Shown piece by piece: positions 16,756 to 25,849 of a stretch of DNA of 62,504 nucleotides. The translations under genes were made by a program, and so were the position numbers. The stretch's first letter is position 1. Each line of letters starts with the position of its first letter. The DNA comes from an uncultured Alphaproteobacteria bacterium. GTDB lineage: Bacteria; Pseudomonadota; Alphaproteobacteria; UBA7985; CAJQQZ01. The notes under the pieces are model-generated. The model was not told where the DNA came from, did not search any database, and saw only the letters and a program-made list of their open reading frames with translations. The stretch is from assembly GCA_905480575.1 (NCBI GenBank), contig CAJQQZ010000103.1, forward strand, positions 1 through 62,504. The letters run 5' to 3'.

Positions 16756-17718
16756 ATGGTTAAGAAGATCAAAGACTTCATTCCTGATCCGGAACAGATG
16801 GCGCTTTGGCCGGACGTTTCCGGCAACGCTATCAACGGCCTCGGCGAAGAGGCATTCCGACGGCCTGGCTATGTCTATTGGACTGACCCGGCAACAATTC
16901 CACATGGTTCCGTCCAACAATGGTTCTATTCGAAGAACACAGCGCCGGAATTGATCGCAACGCGCGAGGAGCGTGCTGTTGAACAGGCCGTCGCGCTTTC
17001 CGATCTTGCTGAAACACCTCGACAACAATCTGCAGAAGAATGGACAGCCGCGGTTAAAGCGAAGGCTCTACAGCTCGGAGCAGAAGCTGTCGGTGTCGCG
17101 AAGATAAAACAGGAGTGGATCTACGAAGGGCGGACAGTCGAGTTCACGCACGTTGTTATCCTTGCCATTCAAATGGCCTATGAGGAAATGACCGCTGCGC
17201 CCGAACCCACCGCTGGCGCTGAGGTTGTCCGTCAATACACACGTGGCATGAAGACTTCTAAACGATTGGCCTCTTGGTTGCGGGAGCAGGGCTTAGACGC
17301 TAAGCCAGAACATGGTCCGCTAGCAGGAGACATCACGCTTGTCCCGGCGGCTCTTCAAGCCGGAATGGGGGAGCTGGGCAAACATGGCTCAATCATCAAC
17401 CGAGAACTGGGGGCTTGTTTTCGGCTCGCTGCGGTTCTCACGTCTGTACCGTTGATTGAAGACCAACCGGATGATTTCGGTGCTGAAGACTTTTGCGCCT
17501 CATGTCGTGTCTGCTCCAACCACTGTCCACCAGATGCTATTCTGCCGGAAAAACAAACCGTGCGTGGGCAGGAAAAGTGGTACGTCGATTTCGATAAATG
17601 CCTTCCGTTCTTCAACGAAACCGCGGGCTGTGGGATTTGTGTCACCGTATGTCCTTTTTCACGCCCCGGAGTGGGGGCAAACCTTATTGCTAAGTTAGCT
17701 AAAAGGGCAAAAAATTGA
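16756..17718 (+). CDS. reductive-dehalogenase-like / QueG-like Fe-S protein, 320 aa
   Basis: A cytosolic protein resembling the corrinoid and iron-sulfur core of the reductive dehalogenase / epoxyqueuosine reductase superfamily. The core segment LQAGMGELGKHGSIINRELG near residue 200 precedes two [4Fe-4S] motifs: CASCRVCSNHCP near 250 and, after DKCLPFFNETAGC, CGICVTVCPF near 293. There is no Tat signal, so it is not a respiratory membrane-linked dehalogenase. Whether it binds cobalamin is inferred from the fold only. A hairpin sits directly before the ATG. Its end overlaps the next gene by four bases. The substrate is unknown. Confidence 0.75.
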   Translation: MVKKIKDFIPDPEQMALWPDVSGNAINGLGEEAFRRPGYVYWTDPATIPHGSVQQWFYSKNTAPELIATREERAVEQAVALSDLAETPRQQSAEEWTAAVKAKALQLGAEAVGVAKIKQEWIYEGRTVEFTHVVILAIQMAYEEMTAAPEPTAGAEVVRQYTRGMKTSKRLASWLREQGLDAKPEHGPLAGDITLVPAALQAGMGELGKHGSIINRELGACFRLAAVLTSVPLIEDQPDDFGAEDFCASCRVCSNHCPPDAILPEKQTVRGQEKWYVDFDKCLPFFNETAGCGICVTVCPFSRPGVGANLIAKLAKRAKN

Positions 17719-18833
17719 GTCCGCCTCCTTTCCCTCTCTACGATTGGGTGAAAGCCTATTGTGACTTCGGCTGGCACAGAACGGGGACGATGGTTGAGGA
17801 GAATACATTGGTTTGGCTCGGAGACCTCATCACCCAGCTAGGGGGACAGGTCGAGCATCATTCTTACGAATTTCCTTACTATGAGGCCACTGTTGAGACC
17901 GCTATTGAAGCTTCAGGCATTCACCTCGAAGCGCTCTATTATTCGCATATCGGGGAGGGGACAGCGTCGTCTTACCTTGTTGAACGACTGGGCTTTGACG
18001 AACAACACGGCGAGGCTGCTATCGCGCAAGCCATTTCTAAGTTTACGAAGAAGGCAAAGCAACTTGATGCTGATGCGTTAGTACTGGCAACCGGGAATGA
18101 TCATTCCAGTTTAGTGGCAGTCAATCAAGCGCCTACTGACCCTGGTGAGTTTCCTATCTTTCTTGCCGCTGGGAGGGATTTCCAAATGCTGCGAAATGAG
18201 CAGCCACAGATCACATTTTCGGCCTCAGTTAAGGATAAGGGCTCTAGAAACCTGATAGCTTGTTTCGGTGATTTCTCAACTGGAAAACCGCCTTTAATGA
18301 TCACGACGCCGGTCTCGGGTTGGTTCTCTTGTGCCGGTGAACGAGGAACAGGCCTAGCAATCGCTCTTTCTGTCGCGTCAAGAGTTGGGGAAAATCATCC
18401 GGCTATGCTGCTTTGTCCCACGGGGCATGAATTAGGATACTTTGGAGCGGAACGGTTCGCGGAGAATTTCGATTTACCATTGAAAGCAATTCTGCATATC
18501 GGTTCCTGTGTAGCGATCAAGGAAGATCCCAGTGCATTGTTGACAGCACGGTCAAACGCCACATCAGGCATTTTCCAGAACGTAGCTGAAATCACCGACA
18601 AAGCCGGTGTGCAATTGGAGCGACCTGCCGAGCCCTTAAACCGTTACTTTTGGTACGGAGAAGCAGAGTGTTGGGCTTCATCAGGCATTCCTATGGTGTC
18701 CATCGCTGGAGCCTCACATACATTCCACACGATTGACGATCTGCCGGAACAAGCAACCGATCAATCCATCTTGTTGCAAAAGGAAGCCATGTTTTTATCC
18801 ATAGCCAGAGAATTGTTGGAGAACAATCTATGA
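17715..18833 (+). CDS. M28 peptidase-like protein with altered metal site, 372 aa
   Basis: The fold resembles zinc aminopeptidases of family M28: an N-terminal cap (GWHRTGTMVEENTLVWLGDL) and a core from about residue 190. In place of the usual GAHxDS metal motif it reads TPVSGWFSCAGERGTGLAI, and HIGSCVA replaces the usual aspartate loop. GHELGYFGAERFAE and ASHTFHTIDD keep a glutamate and a histidine. A normal two-zinc site is therefore unlikely. The TTG start overlaps the previous stop (TTGA), and the end overlaps the next gene by four bases. It is probably a hydrolase or binding protein in a shared pathway. Confidence 0.6.
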   Translation: MSPPPFPLYDWVKAYCDFGWHRTGTMVEENTLVWLGDLITQLGGQVEHHSYEFPYYEATVETAIEASGIHLEALYYSHIGEGTASSYLVERLGFDEQHGEAAIAQAISKFTKKAKQLDADALVLATGNDHSSLVAVNQAPTDPGEFPIFLAAGRDFQMLRNEQPQITFSASVKDKGSRNLIACFGDFSTGKPPLMITTPVSGWFSCAGERGTGLAIALSVASRVGENHPAMLLCPTGHELGYFGAERFAENFDLPLKAILHIGSCVAIKEDPSALLTARSNATSGIFQNVAEITDKAGVQLERPAEPLNRYFWYGEAECWASSGIPMVSIAGASHTFHTIDDLPEQATDQSILLQKEAMFLSIARELLENNL

Positions 18834-20089
18834 CAGTCTTAATTGCTGGTGGAGGAATAGCTGGATTATCGCTTGCGCTAACCTGTCACCAAATCGGTGT
18901 GCCCTGCAAAGTTATAGAAGCCGCTCGCGAGGTGAAGCCCCTGGGCGTTGGTATCAATCTACAGCCCAACGCTGTGCGTGAGTTAATGGAGCTCGGTCTT
19001 GGTCCTCAATTGGGTCAAATCGGTATCTGCACTAAAGCCTTCGCGCTCTATTCAAAAATGGGCCGCCTCATTTGGGAAGAACCGCGTGGTGAAGCCGCCG
19101 GCTACAACTGGCCGCAATACTCTTTGCATCGCGGTAAACTGCAAATGTTACTCTTTGAAACTGCACTAGAACGACTTGGCGAAAGAGCCATCCTTACGGG
19201 CGCAAATGTCGTTGGATACGCAAATGAGCCCTGTCGTGTCACTGCGAAAATTGAGCATCGTGACGGCCAGATTGAAGAGCTGAGCGGTTCGGTGCTGATT
19301 GGTGCGGATGGTGTGCATTCAAACGTCAGAGCGCAGATGTACCCCGATGAAGGTGATGCTTTATGGTCGGGAAACATCCTATGGAGAGCAACGACCCGTG
19401 CTAAGCCGTTTGGCAATGGGGCGACCATGGCAATGGCTGGCCATGCGACCCACAAGTTTGTGACATATCCAATTTCTGAAATCGACCCAGTCACTGGACT
19501 AGCAGACATCAACTGGATCGCTGAACTTTCAAGGGATAAAGCTGAAGGATTTAGGCGTGAAGACTATTCGAGGGAGGCAGCGTTAGAAGAGTTCCTGCCG
19601 GAATTTGAAGGGTGGCAATTCGATTGGTTGAATGTTCCAAAGATCATTCGTGGAGCCGAACGTGTTTATGAATATCCGATGGTCGACCGCGATCCTTTGC
19701 CAACTTGGCGGGATGGTCGTGTCAGTTTGATGGGGGACGCGGCTCATGTCATGTATCCAACAGGCTCAAACGGTGCCAGCCAAGCGATCATTGACGCCCG
19801 CAAACTTGGGCGAGTATTCAAGGATCGCGGACTGAATGAGAAAGCGCTTTACGCTTACGAAGATGAGATGAGGCCACTGACAGAAAGAACGATTCTCGCC
19901 AATCGAGGCCAAGGGCCGGGTTACATTATGGAGATCGTTGAACAGAAATGCGGTGGAAATTTTGAGAAGATTGAGGATGTCCTGAGCCAGGAAGAAATGG
20001 CCGCGTTTGCTTCGAAGTATAAAGCAACGGCGGGTTTCCCTGTCGATAATTTAAATGCCTCGCCACCGATAATCCCAATTTGTACTTAA
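18830..20089 (+). CDS. FAD-dependent aromatic-ring monooxygenase, 419 aa
   Basis: Class A flavoprotein monooxygenase. The dinucleotide-binding motif is at the very N-terminus (IAGGGIAGLSLAL, residues 5-17), the middle motif VLIGADGVHSNVR is near 155 and the second FAD motif GDAAHVMYPTGSNGASQAI is near 302. It resembles PhzS-like and salicylate-type enzymes more than the shorter urate hydroxylase HpxO. Since PuuD is encoded nearby, urate is not the obvious substrate. It overlaps the M28-like gene by four bases and forms one unit with the Fe-S protein. The products of purine-like or N-heterocyclic imports are plausible substrates. Confidence 0.85.
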   Translation: MTVLIAGGGIAGLSLALTCHQIGVPCKVIEAAREVKPLGVGINLQPNAVRELMELGLGPQLGQIGICTKAFALYSKMGRLIWEEPRGEAAGYNWPQYSLHRGKLQMLLFETALERLGERAILTGANVVGYANEPCRVTAKIEHRDGQIEELSGSVLIGADGVHSNVRAQMYPDEGDALWSGNILWRATTRAKPFGNGATMAMAGHATHKFVTYPISEIDPVTGLADINWIAELSRDKAEGFRREDYSREAALEEFLPEFEGWQFDWLNVPKIIRGAERVYEYPMVDRDPLPTWRDGRVSLMGDAAHVMYPTGSNGASQAIIDARKLGRVFKDRGLNEKALYAYEDEMRPLTERTILANRGQGPGYIMEIVEQKCGGNFEKIEDVLSQEEMAAFASKYKATAGFPVDNLNASPPIIPICT

Positions 20090-20508
20090 TTGAGTTTGTC
20101 GATCTTTTCACAACTCTCGCTATGATTCCAATTGCACGCCTTACGGAAAAGATCAGTGGCTTTGGTTTGCCAGTGTTCGCCGGCGGTCGGCTTGTCTCTA
20201 AGTGCCTGACCTGCAAGGTGACAGTTTTGAGGAGCGGTTTCATTGCAGGCCATTTCGAAATACTGGCTTGCCATACCAAGATGGAAATCTTCACCTGACG
20301 TGAGCGATTCTTTAGCACTCAGTTTGATGTGAAAATTGGCCAGTCTTTCACAGGCTGCTGTTTGAAGTGCGATACACTTGTAGAGGGTTTGTTTACTTTC
20401 CTCGTCCGTCATCAATCTGGTATCGTCTGCTGACGCATTGCCAATCATTAGAAAAATTACCGTAAATGCCAGCGTCTGCGATTTAGGTAGTAGGTGGGTA
20501 ATTTGCAT
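20086..20508 (-). CDS. secreted Sel1-repeat-like small protein, 140 aa
   Basis: A signal peptide (about residues 1-27, ending GNASA) is followed by helical repeats with regularly spaced cysteines: LYKCIALQTAACERLANF, YFEMACNETAPQNCHLAG and LFRKACNWNHSESCEKI. This is the pattern of Sel1/TPR-like periplasmic proteins with a disulfide per repeat. It converges on the monooxygenase gene with a four-base overlap. It stands on the opposite strand inside the purine region and shows no functional link to it. Confidence 0.65.
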   Translation of the reverse strand: MQITHLLPKSQTLAFTVIFLMIGNASADDTRLMTDEESKQTLYKCIALQTAACERLANFHIKLSAKESLTSGEDFHLGMASQYFEMACNETAPQNCHLAGQALRDKPTAGEHWQTKATDLFRKACNWNHSESCEKIDKLN

Positions 20509-20529
20509 GACGATGAGTTACCTTTGTGT

Positions 20530-21489
20530 TTAGGAATGATCGCGTGAAAGTATCGAAGTCAAACAACCGACATTGCCTGCAGCTTTAGAGAGTTCGTCGA
20601 TCTCGGTTGTTTGGATGTCGATGTCAAAACTAGCAAAGAAGTCCTCAAATTGAGGCAACCCTGCAGCGAGTAAGATTTTTCTGGGCCCAAGAGTTACGAA
20701 GTTCATCGCTTTGTACGACGCAGGCTCATCCGCGAGCGGTGGGAATTCAATCTGATAGCCTCGATCTTTCAACGCATTCACGACAGAGACTGGCGTTCGA
20801 CGTGGCCAGCAAAAAGCGAGATCTTTGTCGGCAATCCTCAACATGCCCATAAAATGCATTGTGCCATAGGGTAGGTCGGCCGCGATAACGTCACGTCCGA
20901 TTTCATTCAACGTGGTAGTGATCTGGTCAATCGCGGCTTGGTTGGTCCTATGACCTCGACCAATAATAGCGGTTGATTTGTCCAGCCACATAAGATCAGC
21001 GCCTTCAAAGACCGCCGATCCTGTTAAAGTACGCAGTATAGGAATGCCTAAATCAACAACCCGTCGCGCGACCCATCGTTCTTCACCTGACCGAACTTGT
21101 CCCGCCGGGCGTGCCAAAATAGCGCCTTCTGGCGTCATAGCCAAAAGGTCGGCGCAAAACATGAGGTTTGGATAATTGTGTTGATCGGGTTCAACAAAAT
21201 GAACAACTACATCATTTAACCGGTAGATTTCAGCAATCGTATCATGTTGTTGCTGAGCAAGTTCTAGATCAAGCTTTTCAAGCATCAGTGCTGCTTCGGG
21301 GTCATTTTGAGCACTGATCAGTTCGGGACCGGGGCGATGCAACAAGACTGCTTTTAGGTCAGACCACTCATTTGAGACACGATAGGGAGCCCAGATTGAA
21401 CCAATCTCGTCACGATGCTCAAGTTGGCGTGGAACCCATCCGTCACCGCCGTAAGCTGATTTTCCAAAAGTTGACTTCGAATTGCTCAT
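20530..21489 (-). CDS. amidinotransferase / dimethylargininase-family protein, 319 aa
   Basis: A member of the guanidino-group-modifying superfamily (arginine deiminase, dimethylarginine dimethylaminohydrolase, amidinotransferases). The pattern VLLHRPGPEL opens the fold. FEGADLMWLD near residue 158 holds the guanidinium-binding acids, GTMHFMGMLRI near 212 the catalytic His, and NVGCLTSILSRD at the C-terminus the nucleophilic Cys. It probably releases ornithine or citrulline from a guanidino compound. Its gene runs opposite to the purine genes and diverges from the solute-binding protein gene, sharing a 180-bp intergenic region. Confidence 0.75.
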   Translation of the reverse strand: MSNSKSTFGKSAYGGDGWVPRQLEHRDEIGSIWAPYRVSNEWSDLKAVLLHRPGPELISAQNDPEAALMLEKLDLELAQQQHDTIAEIYRLNDVVVHFVEPDQHNYPNLMFCADLLAMTPEGAILARPAGQVRSGEERWVARRVVDLGIPILRTLTGSAVFEGADLMWLDKSTAIIGRGHRTNQAAIDQITTTLNEIGRDVIAADLPYGTMHFMGMLRIADKDLAFCWPRRTPVSVVNALKDRGYQIEFPPLADEPASYKAMNFVTLGPRKILLAAGLPQFEDFFASFDIDIQTTEIDELSKAAGNVGCLTSILSRDHS

Positions 21490-21669
21490 TGAGAAAGCCT
21501 AGCGAAATGTCACGCGTTCCTCAATGGAGCTTTTCATTATTCGACGATCTTTGATAATGTTTCAGACTGCCAAAATTACGCTTCTGTGGGTAACTCGCTT
21601 TGTCGAATCTCTCAACTCTGTTAGTGTCTTGTCCGAATCGATTACCAGACGTCTTAAAGGGAGAATAAG

Positions 21670-22740
21670 ATGAAAAAGATCCTTATTGGCATGGCCGCTG
21701 CTGCGGCGATGACGCTGACAGCATTTAGTTCATTTGCTGACGACAAACTAAAAGTTGGCTTTATCTACATTGGGCCTCCGGGCGACCATGGTTGGACTTA
21801 CCAGCACGACCAGGGTCGTATTGCTGTTGAAGAAGCCTTGGGTGACCAGGTTGAAACAACATTCGTTGAAAATGTGCCAGAAGGCCCAGACGCAGAGCGT
21901 GTTATTCGCCGCCTTGCAGAAGACGGCCATGGCCTGATCTTCACAACTTCTTTTGGTTACATGAACCCAACTTTGAAAGTTGCTAAGAAGTTCCCAGATG
22001 TTAAGTTTGAGCACGCAACTGGCTACAAGCAAGCTGACAACGTTTCTACTTACTCAGGGCGTTTCTATGAAGGCCGTTATGTGATTGGTAAGATGGCTGG
22101 CCATCTGTCTAAGACAGGTGTCGTTGGTTATGTAGCTTCATTCCCAATTCCTGAAGTTGTTCGTGGCATTAACTCCTTTATCCTCGGCATGCAGACTGTT
22201 AACCCTGACGCTCAAATCAAAGTTGTTTGGGTGAACTCATGGTTTGATCCAGGTAAAGAAGCAGACGCTGCTAAAGCTTTGATCGACCAAGGTGCGGACA
22301 TCATCACACAACACACTGACTCTCCTGCACCAATGCAGGTTGCAGAACAGCGTGGCATCATGGCGTTTGGCCAAGCTTCTGACATGATTCACTTCGGTCC
22401 AAAAGCACAGGCTACGTCAATCATTGATGATTGGGCTCCTTACTACATTGCTCGTACACAAGCAGTATTGGATGGTACTTGGGAATCACAGGATACTTTT
22501 GGTGGTCTAGCTGAAGGTATGGTTCTAATGGCGCCTTACACTAACGTTTCTGACGAAGTGGCTGCTCTTGGTGCTGAAACTGCTGATGCGATTGCTAGCG
22601 GTGCTATGCATCCGTTCCAGGGTCCAATTTACAACCAGGCAGGTGAGCTCAAGGTTGCTGAAGGCGAAATTCTTCCAATCGGTGATTTGCTCGGCATGAA
22701 CTGGTATGTTCAGGGTGTTGACGATCAATTGCCTGAGTAA
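21670..22740 (+). CDS. BMP-family ABC transporter solute-binding protein, 356 aa
   Basis: Periplasmic binding protein of the Med/BMP nucleoside family. The signal peptide (about residues 1-23, ending SSFA) is followed by KVGFIYIGPPGDHGWTYQHD, the typical ligand-site start, and later GFGQASDM-like FGQASDMIHFG. It is the natural partner of the ATPase and permeases encoded at 13199-16719, although five other genes lie between. A GGGAG site, its own upstream region and a strong terminator directly behind it suggest separate, high expression, as is usual for binding proteins. Confidence 0.92.
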   Translation: MKKILIGMAAAAAMTLTAFSSFADDKLKVGFIYIGPPGDHGWTYQHDQGRIAVEEALGDQVETTFVENVPEGPDAERVIRRLAEDGHGLIFTTSFGYMNPTLKVAKKFPDVKFEHATGYKQADNVSTYSGRFYEGRYVIGKMAGHLSKTGVVGYVASFPIPEVVRGINSFILGMQTVNPDAQIKVVWVNSWFDPGKEADAAKALIDQGADIITQHTDSPAPMQVAEQRGIMAFGQASDMIHFGPKAQATSIIDDWAPYYIARTQAVLDGTWESQDTFGGLAEGMVLMAPYTNVSDEVAALGAETADAIASGAMHPFQGPIYNQAGELKVAEGEILPIGDLLGMNWYVQGVDDQLPE

Positions 22741-22781
22741 AGATCTTTGCTAGATTTCTTAGAAATCAAAGCTTAGAGAAG

Positions 22782-22807
22782 GGGTCGCTGGTTCAGCGGC
22801 CCTTTTT
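22782..22807 (+). terminator. intrinsic terminator behind the solute-binding protein gene
   Basis: GGGTCGCTG pairs with CAGCGGCCC (one G-T wobble) around the loop GTT, followed by five Ts. A shorter AT-rich inverted repeat (GATTTCT/AGAAATC, 22754-22768) sits between it and the stop codon. Confidence 0.85.
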
Positions 22808-22826
22808 CGTTAGTAAGTAGAAAACG

Positions 22827-23474
22827 ATGATCAAAATTTCAAAGAAACTCCAAAAACTTGAGAACTTCTTGTTAAGTCCTTCAGTGGACGAAAGTGGCAT
22901 GTTGCTAACTGAGCTCGACGGATTCTTGGCCGGTGTTGCGGTTTGTCCTGACGACATTAAGGAAGCGGAGTGGCTAGAGAAGATTTGGGGTAACAAAGAG
23001 CCCGAATTCCCGTCGGCGGCTCAGCGGACTGAAGTTCTGGCAACCATTTTGGAACGTTCGACTGAGATCTCTGCGACACTCAAGAAGGGCAAATTTGAAC
23101 CAATCTTGGAACCTGACGACGATGGTTCAATTCTTTGGGAAGGCTGGGCCGCTGGTTTCAAAAAAGCCGTCATGTTACGTCCTGCGTCATGGCTGATACA
23201 CGATAAGACCGGCGGGAACGATGGACGACTATCATTCTCCCTGTTGATGCGCCTCGCGGAGCTGGAGGAGGGAGACACAGACCCTCAAGAAGGAGACGAG
23301 GCCTTGGAAAGAGATGCGTTGCTTTTGATCCCCCATTGTGCAGAAAAACTCTTTAAAGCCAAAGAGAAGCTTTTCGAACCGAAGATTGGTACTAGTTCCT
23401 CTGATGTTGTCGGTCGCAATGATCCTTGTCCCTGTGGCTCTGGCAAGAAATTTAAAAAGTGTTGTCTGGACTGA
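22827..23474 (+). CDS. YecA/UPF0149-family protein with SEC-C zinc motif, 215 aa
   Basis: The N-terminal two thirds follow the YecA/YgfB (UPF0149) pattern (ELDGFLAGVAVCPDDIKEAEWL near residues 31-52). The C-terminus is a SEC-C zinc finger, NDPCPCGSGKKFKKCC, like the SecA tail. SEC-C motifs bind zinc and often ribosomes or SecB. The function of the family is poorly known. It ends ten bases before the amidase gene and is probably co-transcribed with it. Confidence 0.85.
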   Translation: MIKISKKLQKLENFLLSPSVDESGMLLTELDGFLAGVAVCPDDIKEAEWLEKIWGNKEPEFPSAAQRTEVLATILERSTEISATLKKGKFEPILEPDDDGSILWEGWAAGFKKAVMLRPASWLIHDKTGGNDGRLSFSLLMRLAELEEGDTDPQEGDEALERDALLLIPHCAEKLFKAKEKLFEPKIGTSSSDVVGRNDPCPCGSGKKFKKCCLD

Positions 23475-23483
23475 GGAGAAGTC

Positions 23484-24941
23484 ATGATTGAAGAACTAGT
23501 TAAAGGTTCAGCCGTTGGGATGGCCAAAGCCATCCGCGAGGGCCAAGTGTCTTGCGCCGATCTTCTGGAAGCTCAGCTGGATCGTGTTGATCGTTACAAT
23601 GAGGGCCTAAACGCCATTATTTGGCAAGACCGTGAAAGTGCGCGGGAACTAGCAATTCAATTGGATGTGGAAGCAAAGAACGGTACTTTTCGCGGATTGC
23701 TCCATGGCGTTCCTGTCACAATAAAAGAAGCTTTTGATCTGAAAGGAGCGCCTAGCACCTGGGGTTCGCCTGCACTCAAAGACAATATTCCTGCGGAGAA
23801 CTCAGCGGTTGCGCAGCACTATATTGATGCCGGTGCGATTATCTTTGGTAAGACAAACGTCCCGCTCAATCTCGCGGACTGGCAGACTTTTAACGACGTC
23901 TACGGCACAACTAACAATCCTTGGGACCTCAACCGTGGCCCCGGTGGCTCGTCGGGTGGCTCTACCGCTGCTCTGGCGGCTGCAATGACTGCGTTAGAGG
24001 CAGGCAGTGATATTGGTTCCTCAATACGCAATCCGGCGCACTATTGCGGAGTTTTCGGACACAAACCCACCTGGGGTATTGTGCCAGGGGCTGGGCACAT
24101 GGTGCCGGGGTATCTCATGGACATTGACATCGGCGTTCAGGGACCGTTGGCAAGGAATGCAGGTGATCTGTCTCTTGGGTTTGATTTGTTGGCACAAACC
24201 GACCGTTTTTGGCGCGGCGCTTGGCGGCCCGATCTTGCAGTTGATGCGCGAGAAAAGCTGAGCGACTTCCGTATTGCGATTAAATTAGGCGATCCTGCTT
24301 GTGCTGTGGATCAGGGCTATCTTGATTCTATTGCAGCCTTTGGTGAGAAATTGGCCGCAACGGGGGCGAAAGTGTCTTTCGAAGAGCAGCCCGAAATCGA
24401 TAGCGAAGCCCATTTCACCAACTATATGACTTTGTTGGGAGCAGCTTTGTCCTTTGGGTTTTCTGAAGAAGACGATGCCAGGGATTTGGCTAAGGTCCAA
24501 AGCCTCAACGATCCCATGGTTTCCAGACTGGTTGAGCCGCGTATCAACGGCAGAAGCTTTACGCATCGGGAGTGGTTCGCTGCCGATAATGAACGCCGAC
24601 AATCACGTCTCAAGTTTGATGATTTCTTTACCAATTGGGATGTTTTGATTGTGCCGGTATGTTCATCAGCGGCTTTCCCTCACAATCAAGAAGGCGTGCG
24701 CTTTGAGCGAAAACTGACCATTAACGGTAAAGAGCAGCCAGAGATGCAACAGCTCTTCTGGTCTGGCTATTCCGGTGTCGTAGGATTACCAAGTACTGTG
24801 GGACCAATGGACTTTGTCGATGGTCTTCCAGTGGGGTATCAAGCAATTACAGGCTACGGGCGCGATCACACTGGGTTGGCGTTTGCCTGCGCTGTAGAAC
24901 GCGAAATCGGCGGTTTCGTTGCGCCGCCAGGATACGACTAA
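23484..24941 (+). CDS. amidase-signature hydrolase, 485 aa
   Basis: Amidase-signature enzyme that hydrolyses a C-N amide bond. The Ser-cisSer-Lys triad is complete: Lys81 in VTIKEAFD, Ser156 in GGSSGGS and Ser180 in DIGSSIR. The length is typical. The substrate cannot be read from the sequence. GatA is unlikely because gatB and gatC are absent. Within the purine block it might act on a ring-opened amide. It follows the SEC-C gene by nine bases with a GAGGAG ribosome-binding site. Confidence 0.88.
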   Translation: MIEELVKGSAVGMAKAIREGQVSCADLLEAQLDRVDRYNEGLNAIIWQDRESARELAIQLDVEAKNGTFRGLLHGVPVTIKEAFDLKGAPSTWGSPALKDNIPAENSAVAQHYIDAGAIIFGKTNVPLNLADWQTFNDVYGTTNNPWDLNRGPGGSSGGSTAALAAAMTALEAGSDIGSSIRNPAHYCGVFGHKPTWGIVPGAGHMVPGYLMDIDIGVQGPLARNAGDLSLGFDLLAQTDRFWRGAWRPDLAVDAREKLSDFRIAIKLGDPACAVDQGYLDSIAAFGEKLAATGAKVSFEEQPEIDSEAHFTNYMTLLGAALSFGFSEEDDARDLAKVQSLNDPMVSRLVEPRINGRSFTHREWFAADNERRQSRLKFDDFFTNWDVLIVPVCSSAAFPHNQEGVRFERKLTINGKEQPEMQQLFWSGYSGVVGLPSTVGPMDFVDGLPVGYQAITGYGRDHTGLAFACAVEREIGGFVAPPGYD

Positions 24942-24976
24942 TTTCTCCTGGGATCAAAACAGATAGCCGTGCCAAC

Positions 24977-25849
24977 ATGATCGGCAGCTGCTGGATGATT
25001 GCGGCCATGGCGGGATTCGCTGTTGAGGATAGCTTCATCAAGTTCTCCTCTTCCTTGCTGCCAATTGGGCAAGTGTTGCTTCTATTTGGCTTGGGTGGTG
25101 GATTGGTGTTCGCGACAGGCGCGATCATGAACGGCGACCAGTTGTTTACTCGGCAAGCTGTTTCTCCAACCATGCGTGTTCGGATGTTGTTTGAAATTGT
25201 CGCTAGACTATTTTTCGTGCTCGCTCTAGCGCTAACCCCCTTGTCCTCCGCTTCCGCGATCCTTCAAGCGACCCCAATCGTTGTTGTCGCGGGCGCGGCG
25301 TTGTTATTTGGTGAACAAGTTGGCTGGCGCAGATGGTTTGCTATCTGTGTCGGTTTTGTCGGGGTGTTGATCATCATTCGCCCCTCGGCAGATGGCTTTA
25401 CTATCCTATCACTGCTTGCGGTCATTGGAATGTTCGGTTTTGCCGGACGTGACTTAGCAAGTAGGGCCGCACCATTGGCGCTCAGTACCTTCGTCTTGGG
25501 CTTCTATGGTTTCATAGCAATCATGATCGCGGGCGCTCTTTACTCTGTATGGAGTGGAGAAGCTCTAGTTTGGCCAAACAGTACAGCTCTGCTTGCATCA
25601 ACAGGTGCAGTTGCCTTTGGTGTTTTCGCCTACATCAGCCTGATGAAAGCCATGCGAACTGGCGAAGTCTCTGCAGTCACGCCATTCCGGTATACGCGAT
25701 TGTTGTTTGGCATCGGACTTGGTGTCCTGTGGTTTGGAGAGAAAATTGAGATTTCTATGATAGTAGGCAGTTCTCTAATCGTTGTTTCCGGGCTATTCAT
25801 CATGGCCCGGAATGACAGCAAGAAACACCAAGTTAACCCAACACTCTAA
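24977..25849 (+). CDS. EamA/DMT-family transporter, 290 aa
   Basis: Ten predicted membrane helices in two EamA repeats. The end of the first repeat reads ILQATPIVVVAGAALLFGE, and that of the second PFRYTRLLFGIGLGVLWFGE. Members export metabolites such as amino acids or purines (for example RhtA and the YdcZ/PbuE-like exporters in a broad sense), but substrate specificity is not visible. It lies 35 bases after the amidase and converges on the LysR gene with a 17-base overlap. Confidence 0.85.
   Translation: MIGSCWMIAAMAGFAVEDSFIKFSSSLLPIGQVLLLFGLGGGLVFATGAIMNGDQLFTRQAVSPTMRVRMLFEIVARLFFVLALALTPLSSASAILQATPIVVVAGAALLFGEQVGWRRWFAICVGFVGVLIIIRPSADGFTILSLLAVIGMFGFAGRDLASRAAPLALSTFVLGFYGFIAIMIAGALYSVWSGEALVWPNSTALLASTGAVAFGVFAYISLMKAMRTGEVSAVTPFRYTRLLFGIGLGVLWFGEKIEISMIVGSSLIVVSGLFIMARNDSKKHQVNPTL

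Noticed and set aside
18830-20089. FAD urate hydroxylase (HpxO)
   Set aside because: The protein is longer than HpxO and its substrate-side segments resemble PhzS-like monooxygenases; PuuD already fills the urate step.
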